A stretch of 64,000 nucleotides of DNA from Sipunculus nudus (Eukaryota > Annelida > Sipuncula > Golfingiida > Sipunculidae), in contig CM049306.1 of the NCBI GenBank assembly GCA_026874595.1, positions 2,122,019 to 2,186,018 on the forward strand, in the 5' to 3' direction. Shown piece by piece: positions 23,645-36,600 of this stretch. Position 1 is the first letter of the stretch, and every line of letters begins with the position of its first letter. Below the pieces are notes generated by a model. The model did no database searches. It saw nothing but the letters and a program-made list of their open reading frames with translations, and was not told the origin of the DNA. The position numbers and the translations under genes were made by a program.

Positions 23645-23950
23645 ATACTCCACTGTAATGCAAAACAATTCTCCACTGAGTACTGCAAGGCAAAACAATT
23701 TTTTCACAGAGTACTGTAATACAAAACAATACTCCACTGAGTACTGTAATACAAAACAATACTCCACTGAGTCCTGTAATGTAAAACAAAACTCCATACT
23801 GAGTACTGTAATACAAAACAATACTCCACTGAGTACTGTAATACAAAACAATACTCCACTGAGTACTGTAATACAAAACAATACTCCACTGAGTACTGTA
23901 TTATAAAACAATACTCCACACTGAGTACTGTAATACAAAACAATACTCTA
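23645..23950. repeat. ~30-bp tandem repeat, about 10 copies
   Basis: Units CAATACTCCACTGAGTACTG TAATACAAAA with small indels. The overlapping ORFs on both strands are artefacts of the repeat. Confidence 0.92.
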
Positions 23951-25659
23951 GTGTTTTACTGCACTACAGCCCTCCTTGTCCATTTCACTGTAAATCTTTC
24001 ACTACTTGTGTTTGTAACACAAAATATTCATTCTTTATGAGATTATAATGTATATCCACAACACAGTCCCAAGAATGGTAGAGCTGGATTATGAACCACT
24101 TACAGATCTGACCAGTGCAGATAAAGGAATCAAGCAAACTTAATTTTAGGATTCCTCAATTTCATAAATATACAAAATTAAAGACACCAGTGTTGTGCAG
24201 AAATGATCCTATAACAAGAATTTAAGGCAATTTTTTGATAATTTGTTTTACTCACAAGTGTTCAATATTCATATATAAATTTACATTTTTCTGCTTGTAC
24301 TGAAGGGCTTTTGTAACAACAGGACGGTGAAGGTGTAGTTTTTGCACTGTGTGATGCTATGAAGACACACCAGATGGTACATGGAATTTGTCTCATCTGA
24401 TACAGGACCGCCGACCCTGTTGATTTACCTCGGACATGTACATCTGTATTTGCAGCTGCCTTCTTCTATCTAAAGAACAGACTGAGCAATTGTGTTTGCA
24501 TAAAGAGCTAAAAATCCTGAACAGCTGCAAAGGTGAGATACATTATGTGGACTTACTCTGTCAGACCAGTTTCTCATTTCATTGTTTGTGCAGTATTTGT
24601 AGCTCAATACATGTATAATTATGCACAGGACTTGTACTTCAACAGCTCTATACAAAACAGGTACTGTAATACATGTATAAATCATGCATTGGTAGGCTGC
24701 ACCTTGCAACAAACCTGGTCTCCAGTTGTTTTTGTTTATCCTGACTGGATACTACTGCAATAATACAATATTCTAAAGCAGGATTTTGTTAACTTTTCAA
24801 GAACAATTCTATGAACTGAGTATAATGTAAACTGTAAATATTCTAAAATCATCTTGGTGTATAATACTTACTTCCAAAATACAATACACCATTAGGATAA
24901 GACATATTCATGAAGAAATAAATGTCTATGGCTCTGTCACTGTAATAAATGTCTATGGCTCTGCCACAGTAATAAATGTCTATGGCTCTATCCCTGTAAA
25001 ACACTGGTCTTTATCAGTCATTAAACATGGGTGTGTATGACCCTGTTGACAAAGACTTTCTACTGGGAATAAACATGAATGCCTAGAGACTATACATTGT
25101 ACTGGGATAAACACTTATTCTTGCTACATGCCTTGAGACTTCAGGTTTTTTGCAAAGGGCTACCTGTTTTAACAGTATTGTCAGTGTGAAGATACCAAGA
25201 TTGACTAGTGACAATAAGAACACATGATTATACCCCTATATGCATGACTAGAAACAAAAGTGTAAACTTACACTAAGAAGGATTCCAAGAAAACAAAAAT
25301 AAATCAAATATAAACACATAATCACCATTTAACAGTCTTCATCGACTATAAATTCCATATATACATCAAATCAAGTGAATGTACACATAAATAACATTAA
25401 GACAAATAAATAATTTGAATGAACAGTGTAAAAAGAAGCATTAATATGTGAGATCACCATTTCAGAATCCAATCTGTGTAAGGAGGTTGAGTTCCACTAT
25501 ATCATTTGTAACATTTCAGCAGATCAATGCCACACACTTTGCAGGGTTCTCACAGATATAGCAACTTCCTTTGATCACAAATAAATAAGTAAATGTGATC
25601 CACCCATGAAAAAAATGGATGAACCAATAACCAGAAAATAAGAGGTTCTTAACAGACCG

Positions 25660-26060
25660 CACTCTGGCAAGTTCTGTTTGAGCAGACTCTGTAGCCGGCT
25701 GACAAGTTCTGATCGAGCAGACTGTAGCTGGCTGGCAAGTTCTGATGGAGCAGACTCTGTAGCTGGCTGGCAAGTTCTGATCGGGCAGACTCTGTAGCTG
25801 GCTGGCAAGTTCTGATCGAGCAGACTCTGTAGCCGGCTGGCAAGTTCTGATCGAGCAGACTCTGTAGCCGGCTGGCAAGTTCTGATCGACAGGCTGGCAA
25901 GTTCTGATCAAGCAGACTCTGTAGCTGGCTGGCAAGTTCTGATCGAGCAGACTCTGTAGCCGGCTGGCAAGTTCTGATCAAGCAGACTCTGTAGCCGGCT
26001 GGCAAGTTCTGATCGAGCAGACTGTAGCCGGCTGGCAAGTTCTGATCAAGCAGACTCCTC
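25660..26060. repeat. 35-bp tandem repeat, about 11 copies
   Basis: Units GCTGGCAAGTTCTGATCGAG CAGACTCTGTAGCCG, some shortened. Confidence 0.93.
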
Positions 26061-29000
26061 CCACAAATAAATGATATCAGTATAAGCTAAGTTTTGTGCT
26101 TCATCCAACCCTACAATCCTACAAGTCAGTAGCAGGAATGATTAACATTTAAAAATAAATAGGCGAGTATATGTCACAACTATTTGCTGTGGGCATTTCT
26201 TTTTTAATTAAATTTATGAACAATTATTTAATGTTCACAGGTTGATCCAATACAGGATTTGTGTAGTCAAACAGGCATGCACTTCTGTATGAATTAAAAT
26301 CCACCATAACCTCTAACGGACTTGTAGTTATTATGAAACTCATACATCTTACTTTTGACAAAATTGGGCATGGCTTTATAAGCTGCACTGATTGTCAATT
26401 TAATATAAGTTTATATATTCAACTCTCAATTTAAGATATAAAAGTAAATAAGTTAAATACAAAGATCTTTCTGATATTAAAGCTATTACCAGATCCTTTA
26501 TTAACACTGAATGACTCCTATTTAACCTCCTTTATCACAGGTGGGAGGTTTACAGCTCATTATGGATCCTAAATCTAATGTGATAAAAATCCCCAATCCA
26601 CCCAACCTGATTTCAAGTCAGTGATCTGATTGGAAGAATCCCCAGTCCACCTTGTCTCATCAGCTGGTCATGAACATTGCCAATCTGATTGGCCAGCTGC
26701 TCAGTCAACTGACTGGTTCTGAACTTTGATTGGTTGATCAGGTCCATTCCTTCTTCTGATTGGCAAACTATGTTGATTCCCTCTCACTAGTTATCAATGA
26801 CACCTACTGAACACTTACCACAGCACCAGGTCTGCCACAAAAGCTGAACATTTAATGTCCATGAAGCACCATGACATTGGACATTGAGCTGATCCTGACA
26901 TTTTATGTCACTTACTTGTGGCTTACCTTTACTAGTTTTCTAGTGGCACCACTACAAACCACAAAAATATAAAACAATGAATGCATCCTCTAACAGAGCT
27001 GTTTCATGTTCTAAATTATCTGATTTTAATTCTCCTCAGGTAAATTGGCTGAACCACATATTAAACGTGTGTTCATCAACATTGTCAGGTATTATCTTTA
27101 TCATGGCTATGCAAGACAGTCCTTGATGCAGCTAACCATGTGTTAAAGTCATTAAATATGCACAGGCAGCTCTCAGTAATTTTATCAAAAACAACTGTGT
27201 GACATTTTGAATTGCATGACCTGCTGGTAGGTTCTAGCAGACTGATCAGAATCTACAAACAATCCTGTGATAGTTCTGTGACTTGTGTTCTCAACTGTAG
27301 GATATAAAGATAAAAACTCTGACAGACAGTAAAAAAAAGTGTATAACATACAAACACCAGTCATTCCAGTTTTAAACACAGGGCTTTATGTAATGTTTGG
27401 TCAGATTGGCCACTCAAAAGATACTTCTGTGTCATACACAGAACTTCATAATAAGTGCTTATCAGTTCATATTTGGCTGCTAGCTAGTTAGTGTCCCACA
27501 GACACAGTTTATTTAACAATTTAAAAAACGGGTGTATTTTATGCTTGGCTTTCACTGAGACTTTTTTGTGAGATTTAAACCATGGCAGCACTCTATAAAC
27601 CCAGTCATATTTTCAGTAATTAGTGTATATACTATCTCTCAGCTAAACTTCATACATATTACAATATAAAGTAACTTTGTTAGCTTTTGTTCATACTTTG
27701 CATTAATTAATAGAGTGATCAAGCCGGTCAGCTTTACAGAACTGTAAGCATGATAGAAACAGAAACTGAACCAACAAAAGACTGCATAGCAATCTTTTTC
27801 TTTGGTCTTTGTAATAAAACATCATGTACGACAAGAAAAAGTTCTCTGGTCAGCAAATACACATCACATCATGTTAGAAGTGTTGCTGCGTTTTTGTAGG
27901 CTTCAGTCCTGTGTGTTACTCTTCAAGGCACAGTAACGAGACGCAGAAATCCTTACTATAACAGTTTGATGAGCAGTAAAATAAGCTGTAAAACAGGTCC
28001 CCTGTGCTGGTCCAGCCAGACTCTACAACCTTACAAAACAAACACTTCATAAAAGTAAATATAAACACAATTTTAGAAGAAGATTATGCAAGAAACAACA
28101 TGAAGGAAAAAAATGCAGCCCTTGACTAATCTCATTTACTAATCAACCAGGGTACGTACGATGGTCACAGCTCCACTGTGTCATCAGCTACCACATGCAG
28201 CCTCACACTGAGAAATGAAATGAAAACATGTAAAATACACTGACTGATAAGATTCTATAATGGCAAGCCAGGCACTGATTCTCAATTCTTAATGAGGCCA
28301 GCATTCTGTCTCATCTGGTTTAAATGTAAGGGTGAGAGTTGATAGATCAAACTGCTGTATGAAACCAATCTGCAGAGCAGGAAGTTCACCCTGCAACACT
28401 TGGCTTAGTCAGAGTGGAGCAGGTGGCAGCCTGTTGTTATGTGTACCTTTATGAACCAGGACCCTTCAGTATTCCACCTTTACCTAGGTAGAAGAACCTT
28501 CTGATCTGCACAGACAACAAGTAAACATTAAGCAGTGTCAAACAGGAAAGTTATCTAATAAAAATGATAAGTCCATGATTTTAATTCTTACAAACTAAAA
28601 TTTTCAAGGAGAATTCACTTGGCAAGAGATACTGCATGCTACTCATTGCTCAAAATAGATCCATATTAGTTGCCTCCTTGAAGACAAGGTCATGTACTTT
28701 GGGCTGAGAAAAATCTAGTTTAGTTTTCTGTTGTTAAGACAAGCTTGCATTGTTTGGCACCACTTTTGCAACAGCTAGCTTGGTCTGTAATTGAGGATAT
28801 ATGATAACATTGTGCACACACCACTTTCACCAAACAGACAATGGTGCAGGAGTTGCACACACACATACACACAGCTGAACAATCTAAATCTACAGGGAGT
28901 CAACAGCCTCAAGAAATCCCCATTTCCATCAGACAACTGCAGGGACAGGTTGGCGTGTGTAGCTGCCGACCAACTCTTCTCCTGGTATGGCTTATAACTA

Positions 29001-29143
29001 TAGCAAGGCACGCTGACATAGTCCAGTTGAGCAGATAATCTAACAGACGGCCTCCACCAGATGTGCTGTTGTAACTCTTCAGCCCCTGTGTAAATGGATA
29101 TTTGGTCACGTGACACATGATTGAGAGTTTAGGCACTTGGTGG

Positions 29144-30674
29144 TCAGGCAGTGTTGGGCTGGCCGTTGCTTGCTACACCGTCTGCCTTGGCCTGCACTTT
29201 TTGCTGTAAACGCTTGAGCAGCTCTGAGGCTGAGGTGTGCTGATTAAAGCCGTAACTAGGGAGAGAAGGACTTGACATTCCAAGTGGGAAAGCCCCGCCC
29301 ATTGACAGCCACGGCATGGCAGCAAGAGCAGGAATAAAAGGCCTGGAGGAACTTGTGGTCATGGCCGGTAGAGTGGCCTCACTGTTTGACTTGGTTGGGC
29401 TTTTTGGGGCTTCCCCGGTCCCCTGCACTTCTTTTTTCTTTGTTTCCTTGGGGCTTGAGCGAGCTTTCTTTTGCCTCAATAGATGGCGCTCTTTAACCTT
29501 GTACTCCAGTGTTGAGTGAGGTACACCAAAATAGCTGCCGGCTCTGTGAACACTCATCTCACCACGCTGGACAGCTTTCACTGCTTCCAGCAACAGCTGT
29601 GCGTTATACTTGCGATACTGCCCCCGCTTGGGTCGGGTCTTCTTGGAGCCTTTCTCTGGACTTGACTCCACAGACTTTCCTGAGTCATCGGTGCTCTCAG
29701 TCTTTATTTCTTTCTGTACGAGCTTTGGCTTTTTTGCTGGCGTCATCTTTGGGGTACTAGGTATTTCTGGACTTGACTGCATGCTCCGGCTCCCATCATC
29801 AGTGTCAGATGGCCGTTTTTGGTACGGGATTTGCAGCTGTTCCATGACAGGTTTCTGTTTGCTTTCAAATGCAGGTTCATGTCCCTGAGTCTTGGATTTC
29901 ATCTTCTCGGCAATGGTCTTGGCGATGATGTCCTTCAGTGTCTCACCTATTCTGTTCCTCCCAGGTTGGGGATCACTTGTGCAGGATTCGGACTTGTTTT
30001 CCATGAGTCGTGTGCTGGCAGGTTTATATGAGGGAACTTTGAGATCAGCCATGTGATCAAATGGTGCTGGGGTGGACAGAGTTGAGGAGTTCATGAATCT
30101 TCCTGTAAACATCAGATTATCCTCAAATTTAGAAACAGGTGGGTGACTTTCATTTTCTTCATGTTGCTCTTCTCTAATTTTCTTTTCAAGGTCAAATCGC
30201 TCCTCAACTAGCTTTCGGGCCAGTTCTGGCAAGTATGAAAACCTTAATCTGTGAGCAAATGGATTACTCAGTCCATACAAGTTTTCATATTCAAGGAATG
30301 TGCAATAGTTATAGTACTGCATGGCGGGAGGTAGCCCAAAAGGTCGCTTTAGGTCGTTCAAGTTATGCTTGCGTCGTATTCGATCTAACCTGCTCTCATG
30401 CTCTTTGTCAGGAATACCCTTACCCTCCGTATAGAGAGCCCTCCAGGGATCAGTGAGGGGTCCGTGCTGCAGTAAATCAGCCATGGAATGCTTGTAGTTA
30501 AAAAAACTGTTCAAACACACCTCTGAGTCCAAGTGAAATGCTGACTGGTCTTTTGACTTTTGAGAACTTGTGAAGATGTTATTGCCTGGTGAGTGCTTGC
30601 TTTTCTGTAATTCTTGTAAAGATAAAGCTGTTGGTCCCAAGTCACAGTTCTTTCTGTTGATGTCTTTCTTCTTA
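29144..30674 (-). CDS. E93: E93-like terminal coding exon with Pipsqueak HTH
   Basis: The acceptor CTATTGTCTTTCAG ends at 30675, so the exon begins at 30674 in phase 2. About 510 codons run to the stop at 29144-29146. Basic segments AKKPKLVQK and KKTRPKRGQYRKY flank the HTH start and could serve as nuclear localisation signals. The HTH spans roughly codons 350-400 of the exon (RGQYRKYNAQLLLEAVKAVQ onward). SSPEIPSTPKMTPAKKP and similar Ser/Pro-rich stretches look disordered. The C-terminus has a short helical SASELLKRLQQKVQAK. The downstream-looking start codon 11 bases upstream of 30674 lies inside the acceptor and is not a real start. Confidence 0.94.
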
Positions 30675-33600
30675 CTGAAAGACAATAGAATTTGATCAAC
30701 AACTCTTAAAATACAGCCAACACAAAAAGCATTATTTATTCTACAATTATCTTTTACAATCTGTACAGGTTAAACTAATTATTTTATTTTCTATTTGAAT
30801 TCCTTTTATTTGATAACAGTGTCTGGATCAAATCATTGAAACTCCTGTGATTATATTTCCTAAAGCTATTACCAAAATCCTGAACAAATATATGAAACAA
30901 GTTTTTATCTGACTTAGTTGACATGACATGTGAATCAAGGGACAGTCAAGATAACTGCCTCTAGATCAGAAGACAATCTTAGTAACACCCTGTGGAGCAC
31001 GGGACAGTGTGGATGAACACCCTGCAGATCAGGCCACAGTGTGGAGAACACCCTGTGGATCAGGCCACAGTGTGGAGAACACCCTGTGGATCAGGCCACA
31101 GTGTGGAGAACACCCTGTGGATCAGGCCACAGTGTGGAGAATACCCTGTGGATCAGGCCATAGTGTGGAGAACACCCTGAGAAGGGGGACATGGGGGGGG
31201 GACACCCTGTGGATCAGGGGACACTGTGGGGAACACCCTGTGCATCAGGGGACAGTGTGGGGAACACCCTGTGGATCAGGCCACAGTGTGAGGAAAACCC
31301 TGTGGAGCAGGGGACAGTGCGGGGAACACCTGTGGATCAGGCCACAGAGTGGAGAACACCCTGTGGATCAGGCCACAGTGTGGAAAACCTCCTGTGGATC
31401 AGGCCACAGTGTGGAGAACACCCTGTGGATCAGGTTACAGTGTGGAAAACCTCCTGTGGATCAGGCCACAGTGTGGAGAACACCCTGTGGATCAGGTTAC
31501 AGTGTGGGAAAACACCCTGTGGATCAGGCCACAGTGTGAGGAAAACCCTGTGGATCAGGGGACTGTGGGGAACACCTGTGGATCACGCCACAGAGTGGAG
31601 AACACCCTGTGGATATGGCCACAGTGTGGAAAACCTCCTGTGGATCAGGCCACAGTGTGGAGAACACCCTGTGGATCAGGTTACAGTGTGGAAAACCTCC
31701 TGTGGATCAGGCCACAGTGTGGAGAACACCCTGTGGATCAGGTTACAGTGTGGAGAACACCCTGTGGATCAGGCCACAGTGTGGGGAACACCCTGTGGAT
31801 TAGGCCACAGTGTGGAGAACACCCTTTGTATCAGGCCACAGTATGGAGAACACCCTGTGGATCAGGCCACAGTGTGGAGAACACCCTGTGGATCAGGTTA
31901 CAGTGTGGAGAACACCCTGTGGATCAGGCCACAGTGTGGGGAACACCCTGTGGATTAGGCCACAGTGTGGAGAACACCCTTTGTATCAGGCCACAGTATG
32001 GAGAACACCCTGTGGATCAGGCCACAGTGTGGAGAACACCCTGTGGATCAGGACACAGTGTGGTGAACACCCAGTGGATCAGGCCACAGTGTGGAGAACA
32101 CCCTGTTGATCAAGCCATTGTGTGGAGAACACCCTTTGGATCAGGCCACAGAGTGGAGAACACCCTGTGTATCAGGCCACCGTGTGGAGAACACCCTGTT
32201 GATCAGGCAACAGTGTGGAGAACACCCTATGGATCAGGGGACATTGTGGGGGGGGGGGGGACACCCTGTGGATCAGGGGACAGTGTTGGGGGGGGACACC
32301 CTGTGGATCAGGGACAGCATGTTGAACAGCCTCTTGTTCAGGGGAAAGTTTTAATGTCGTTGGGGGAAAAGTTGTCGTGTAGTTTGAAGACAACTTACTC
32401 TTGCTTTTTAATCTGAGTCACTTTAAGTTCCACGGGACTTCTGGCAGGGTCATCATGACAAGACAAGAATAGATGGGGATAAAGGTGTCATGTAGTTTGA
32501 AGACAACTTACTCTTGCTTTTTAATCTGAGGCACTTTAAGTTCCACGGGACTTCTGGCAGGGTCATCATGACAAGACAAGAATAGATGGGGATAAAGGTG
32601 TCATGTAGTTTGAAGACAACTTACTCTTGCTTTTTAATCTGAGGCACTTTAAGTTCCACGGGACTTCTGGCAGGGTCATCATGACAAGACAAGAATAGAT
32701 GGGGATAAAGGTGTCATGTAGTTTGAAGACAACTTACTCTTGCTTTTTAATCTGAGGCACTTTAAGTTCCACGGGACTTCTGGCAGGGTCATCATGACAA
32801 GACAAGAATAGATGGGGATAAAGGTATCATGTAGTTTGAAGACAACTTACTCTTGCTTTTTAATCTGAGGCACTTTAAGTTCCACGGGACTTCTGGCAGG
32901 GTCATCATGACAAGACAAGAATAGATGGGGATAAAGGTGTCATGTAGTTTGAAGACAACTTACTCTTGCTTTTTAATCTGAGGCACTTTAAGTTCCACGG
33001 GACTTCTGGCAGGGTCATCGTGACAAGACAAGAATAGATGGGGATAAAGGTGTCATGTAGTTTGAAGACAACTTACTCTTGCTTTTTAATCTGAGGCACT
33101 TTAAGTTCCACGGGACTTCTGGCAGGGTCATCGTGACAAGACAAGAATAGATGGGGATAAAGGTGTCATGTAGTTTGAAGACAACTTACTCTTGCTTTTT
33201 AATCTGAGGCACTTTAAGTTCCACGGGACTTCTGGCAGGGTCATCGTGACAAGACAAGAATAGATGGGGATAAAGGTGTCATGTAGTTTGAAGACAACTT
33301 ACTCTTGCTTTTTAATCTGAGGCACTTTAAGTTCCACGGGACTTCTGGCAGGGTCATCGTGACAAGACAAGAATAGATGGGGATAAAGGTGTCATGTAGT
33401 TTGAAGACAACTTACTCTTGCTTTTTAATCTGAGGCACTTTAAGTTCCACGGGACTTCTGGCAGGGTCATCGTGACAAGACAAGAATAGATGGGGATAAA
33501 GGTGTCATGTAGTTTGAAGACAACTTACTCTTGCTTTTTAATCTGAGGCACTTTAAGTTCCACGGGACTTCTGGCAGGGTCATCATGACAAGACAAGAAT

Positions 33601-36600
33601 AGATGGGGATAAAGGTGTCATGTAGTTTGAAGACAACTTACTCTTGCTTTTTAATCTGAGGCACTTTAAGTTCCACGGGACTTCTGGCAGGGTCATCGTG
33701 ACAAGACAAGAATAGATGGGGATAAAGGTGTCATGTAGTTTGAAGACAACTTACTCTTGCTTTTTAATCTGAGGCACTTTAAGTTCCACGGGACTTCTGG
33801 CAGGGTCATCATGACAAGACAAGAATAGATGGGGATAAAGGTGTCATGTAGTTTGAAGACAACTTACTCTTGCTTTTTAATCTGAGGCACTTTAAGTTCC
33901 ACGGGACTTCTGGCAGGGTCATCATGACAAGACAAGAATAGATGGGGATAAAGGTGTCATGTAGTTTGAAGACAACTTACTCTTGCTTTTTAATCTGAGG
34001 CACTTTAAGTTCCACGGGACTTCTGGCAGGGTCATCGTGACAAGACAAGAATAGATGGGGATAAAGGTGTCATGTAGTTTGAAGACAACTTACTCTTGCT
34101 TTTTAATCTGAGGCACTTTAAGTTCCACGGGACTTCTGGCAGGGTCATCGTGACAAGACAAGAATAGATGGGGATAAAGGTGTCATGTAGTTTGAAGACA
34201 ACTTACTCTTGCTTTTTAATCTGAGGCACTTTAAGTTCCACGGGACTTCTGGCAGGGTCATCGTGACAAGACAAGAATAGATGGGGATAAAGGTGTCATG
34301 TAGTTTGAAGACAACTTACTCTTGCTTTTTAATCTGAGGCACTTTAAGTTCCACGGGACTTCTGGCAGGGTCATCATGACAAGACAAGAATAGATGGGGA
34401 TAAAGGTGTCATGTAGTTTGAAGACAACTTACTCTTGCTTTTTAATCTGAGGCACTTTAAGTTCCACGGGACTTCTGGCAGGGTCATCGTGACAAGACAA
34501 GAATAGATGGGGATAAAGGTGTCATGTAGTTTGAAGACAACTTACTCTTGCTTTTTAATCTGAGGCACTTTAAGTTCCACGGGACTTCTGGCAGGGTCAT
34601 CATGACAAGACAAGAATAGATGGGGATAAAGGTGTCATGTAGTTTGAAGACAACTTACTCTTGCTTTTTAATCTGAGGCACTTTAAGTTCCACGGGACTT
34701 CTGGCAGGGTCATCATGACAAGACAAGAATAGATGGGGATAAAGGTGTCATGTAGTTTGAAGACAACTTACTCTTGCTTTTTAATCTGAGGCACTTTAAG
34801 TTCCACGGGACTTCTGGCAGGGTCATCGTGACAAGACAAGAATAGATGGGGATAAAGGTGTCATGTAGTTTGAAGACAACTTACTCTTGCTTTTTAATCT
34901 GAGGCACTTTAAGTTCCACGGGACTTCTGGCAGGGTCATCGTGACAAGACAAGAATAGATGGGGATAAAGGTGTCATGTAGTTTGAAGACAACTTACTCT
35001 TGCTTTTTAATCTGAGGCACTTTAAGTTCCACGGGACTTCTGGCAGGGTCATCATGACAAGACAAGAATAGATGGGGATAAAGGTGTCATGTAGTTTGAA
35101 GACAACTTACTCTTGCTTTTTAATCTGAGGCACTTTAAGTTCCACGGGACTTCTGGCAGGGTCATCATGACAAGACAAGAATAGATGGGGATAAAGGTGT
35201 CATGTAGTTTGAAGACAACTTACTCTTGCTTTTTAATCTGAGGCACTTTAAGTTCCACGGGACTTCTGGCAGGGTCATCATGACAAGACAAGAATAGATG
35301 GGGATAAAGGTGTCATGTAGTTTGAAGACAACTTACTCTTGCTTTTTAATCTGAGGCACTTTAAGTTCCACGGGACTTCTGGCAGGGTCATCATGACAAG
35401 ACAAGAATAGATGGGGATAAAGGTGTCATGTAGTTTGAAGACAACTTACTCTTGCTTTTTAATCTGAGGCACTTTAAGTTCCACGGGACTTCTGGCAGGG
35501 TCATCATGACAAGACAAGAATAGATGGGGATAAAGGTGTCATGTAGTTTGAAGACAACTTACTCTTGCTTTTTAATCTGAGGCACTTTAAGTTCCACGGG
35601 ACTTCTGGCAGGGTCATCATGACAAGACAAGAATAGATGGGGATAAAGGCGTCATGTAGTTTGAAGACAACTTACTCTTGCTTTTTAATCTGAGGCACTT
35701 TAAGTTCCACGGGACTTCTGGCAGGGTCATCATGACAAGACAAGAATAGATGGGGATAAAGGCGTCATGTAGTTTGAAGACAACTTACTCTTGCTTTTTA
35801 ATCTGAGGCACTTTAAGTTCCACGGGACTTCTGGCAGGGTCATCATGACAAGACAAGAATAGATGGGGATAAAGGCGTCATGTAGTTTGAAGACAACTTA
35901 CTCTTGCTTTTTAATCTGAGGCACTTTAAGTTCCACGGGACTTCTGGCAGGGTCATCATGACAAGACAAGAATAGATGGGGATAAAGGCGTCATGTAGTT
36001 TGAAGACAACTTACTCTTGCTTTTTAATCTGAGGCACTTTAAGTTCCACGGGACTTCTGGCAGGGTCATCATGACAAGACAAGAATAGATGGGGATAAAG
36101 GCGTCATGTAGTTTGAAGACAACTTACTCTTGCTTTTTAATCTGAGGCACTTTAAGTTCCACGGGACTTCTGGCAGGGTCATCATGACAAGACAAGAATA
36201 GATGGGGATAAAGGCGTCATGTAGTTTGAAGACAACTTACTCTTGCTTTTTAATCTGAGGCACTTTAAGTTCCACGGGACTTCTGGCAGGGTCATCATGA
36301 CAAGACAAGAATAGATGGGGATAAAGGCTTCATGTAGTTTGAAGACAACTTACTCTTGCTTTTTAATCTGAGGCACTTTAAGTTCCACGGGACTTCTGGC
36401 AGGGTCATCATGACAAGACAAGAATAGATGGGGATAAAGGCGTCATGTAGTTTGAAGACAACTTACTCTTGCTTTTTAATCTGAGGCACTTTAAGTTCCA
36501 CGGGACTTCTGGCAGGGTCATCATGACAAGACAAGAATAGATGGGGATAAAGGTGTCATGTAGTTTGAAGACAACTTACTCTTGCTTTTTAATCTGAGGC

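Larger units (their letters stand above)
20331..29143. other. Intergenic stretch between convergent NCAPH and E93-like genes
   Basis: No supported gene. It holds a repeated 'GTGACCTCTGACCTCATTAA' module (22120-22760), a ~30-bp array (23645-23950), three copies of an AATAAATGTCTATGGCTCTG unit (24920-24995) and a 35-bp array (25660-26060). The part nearest 29143 is presumably the 3' UTR of the E93-like gene. Confidence 0.6.

Noticed and set aside
30992-32416. Repetitive ORFs (VDQATVWRTPCG)
   Set aside because: Frames of the 31-bp array in the E93-like intron.
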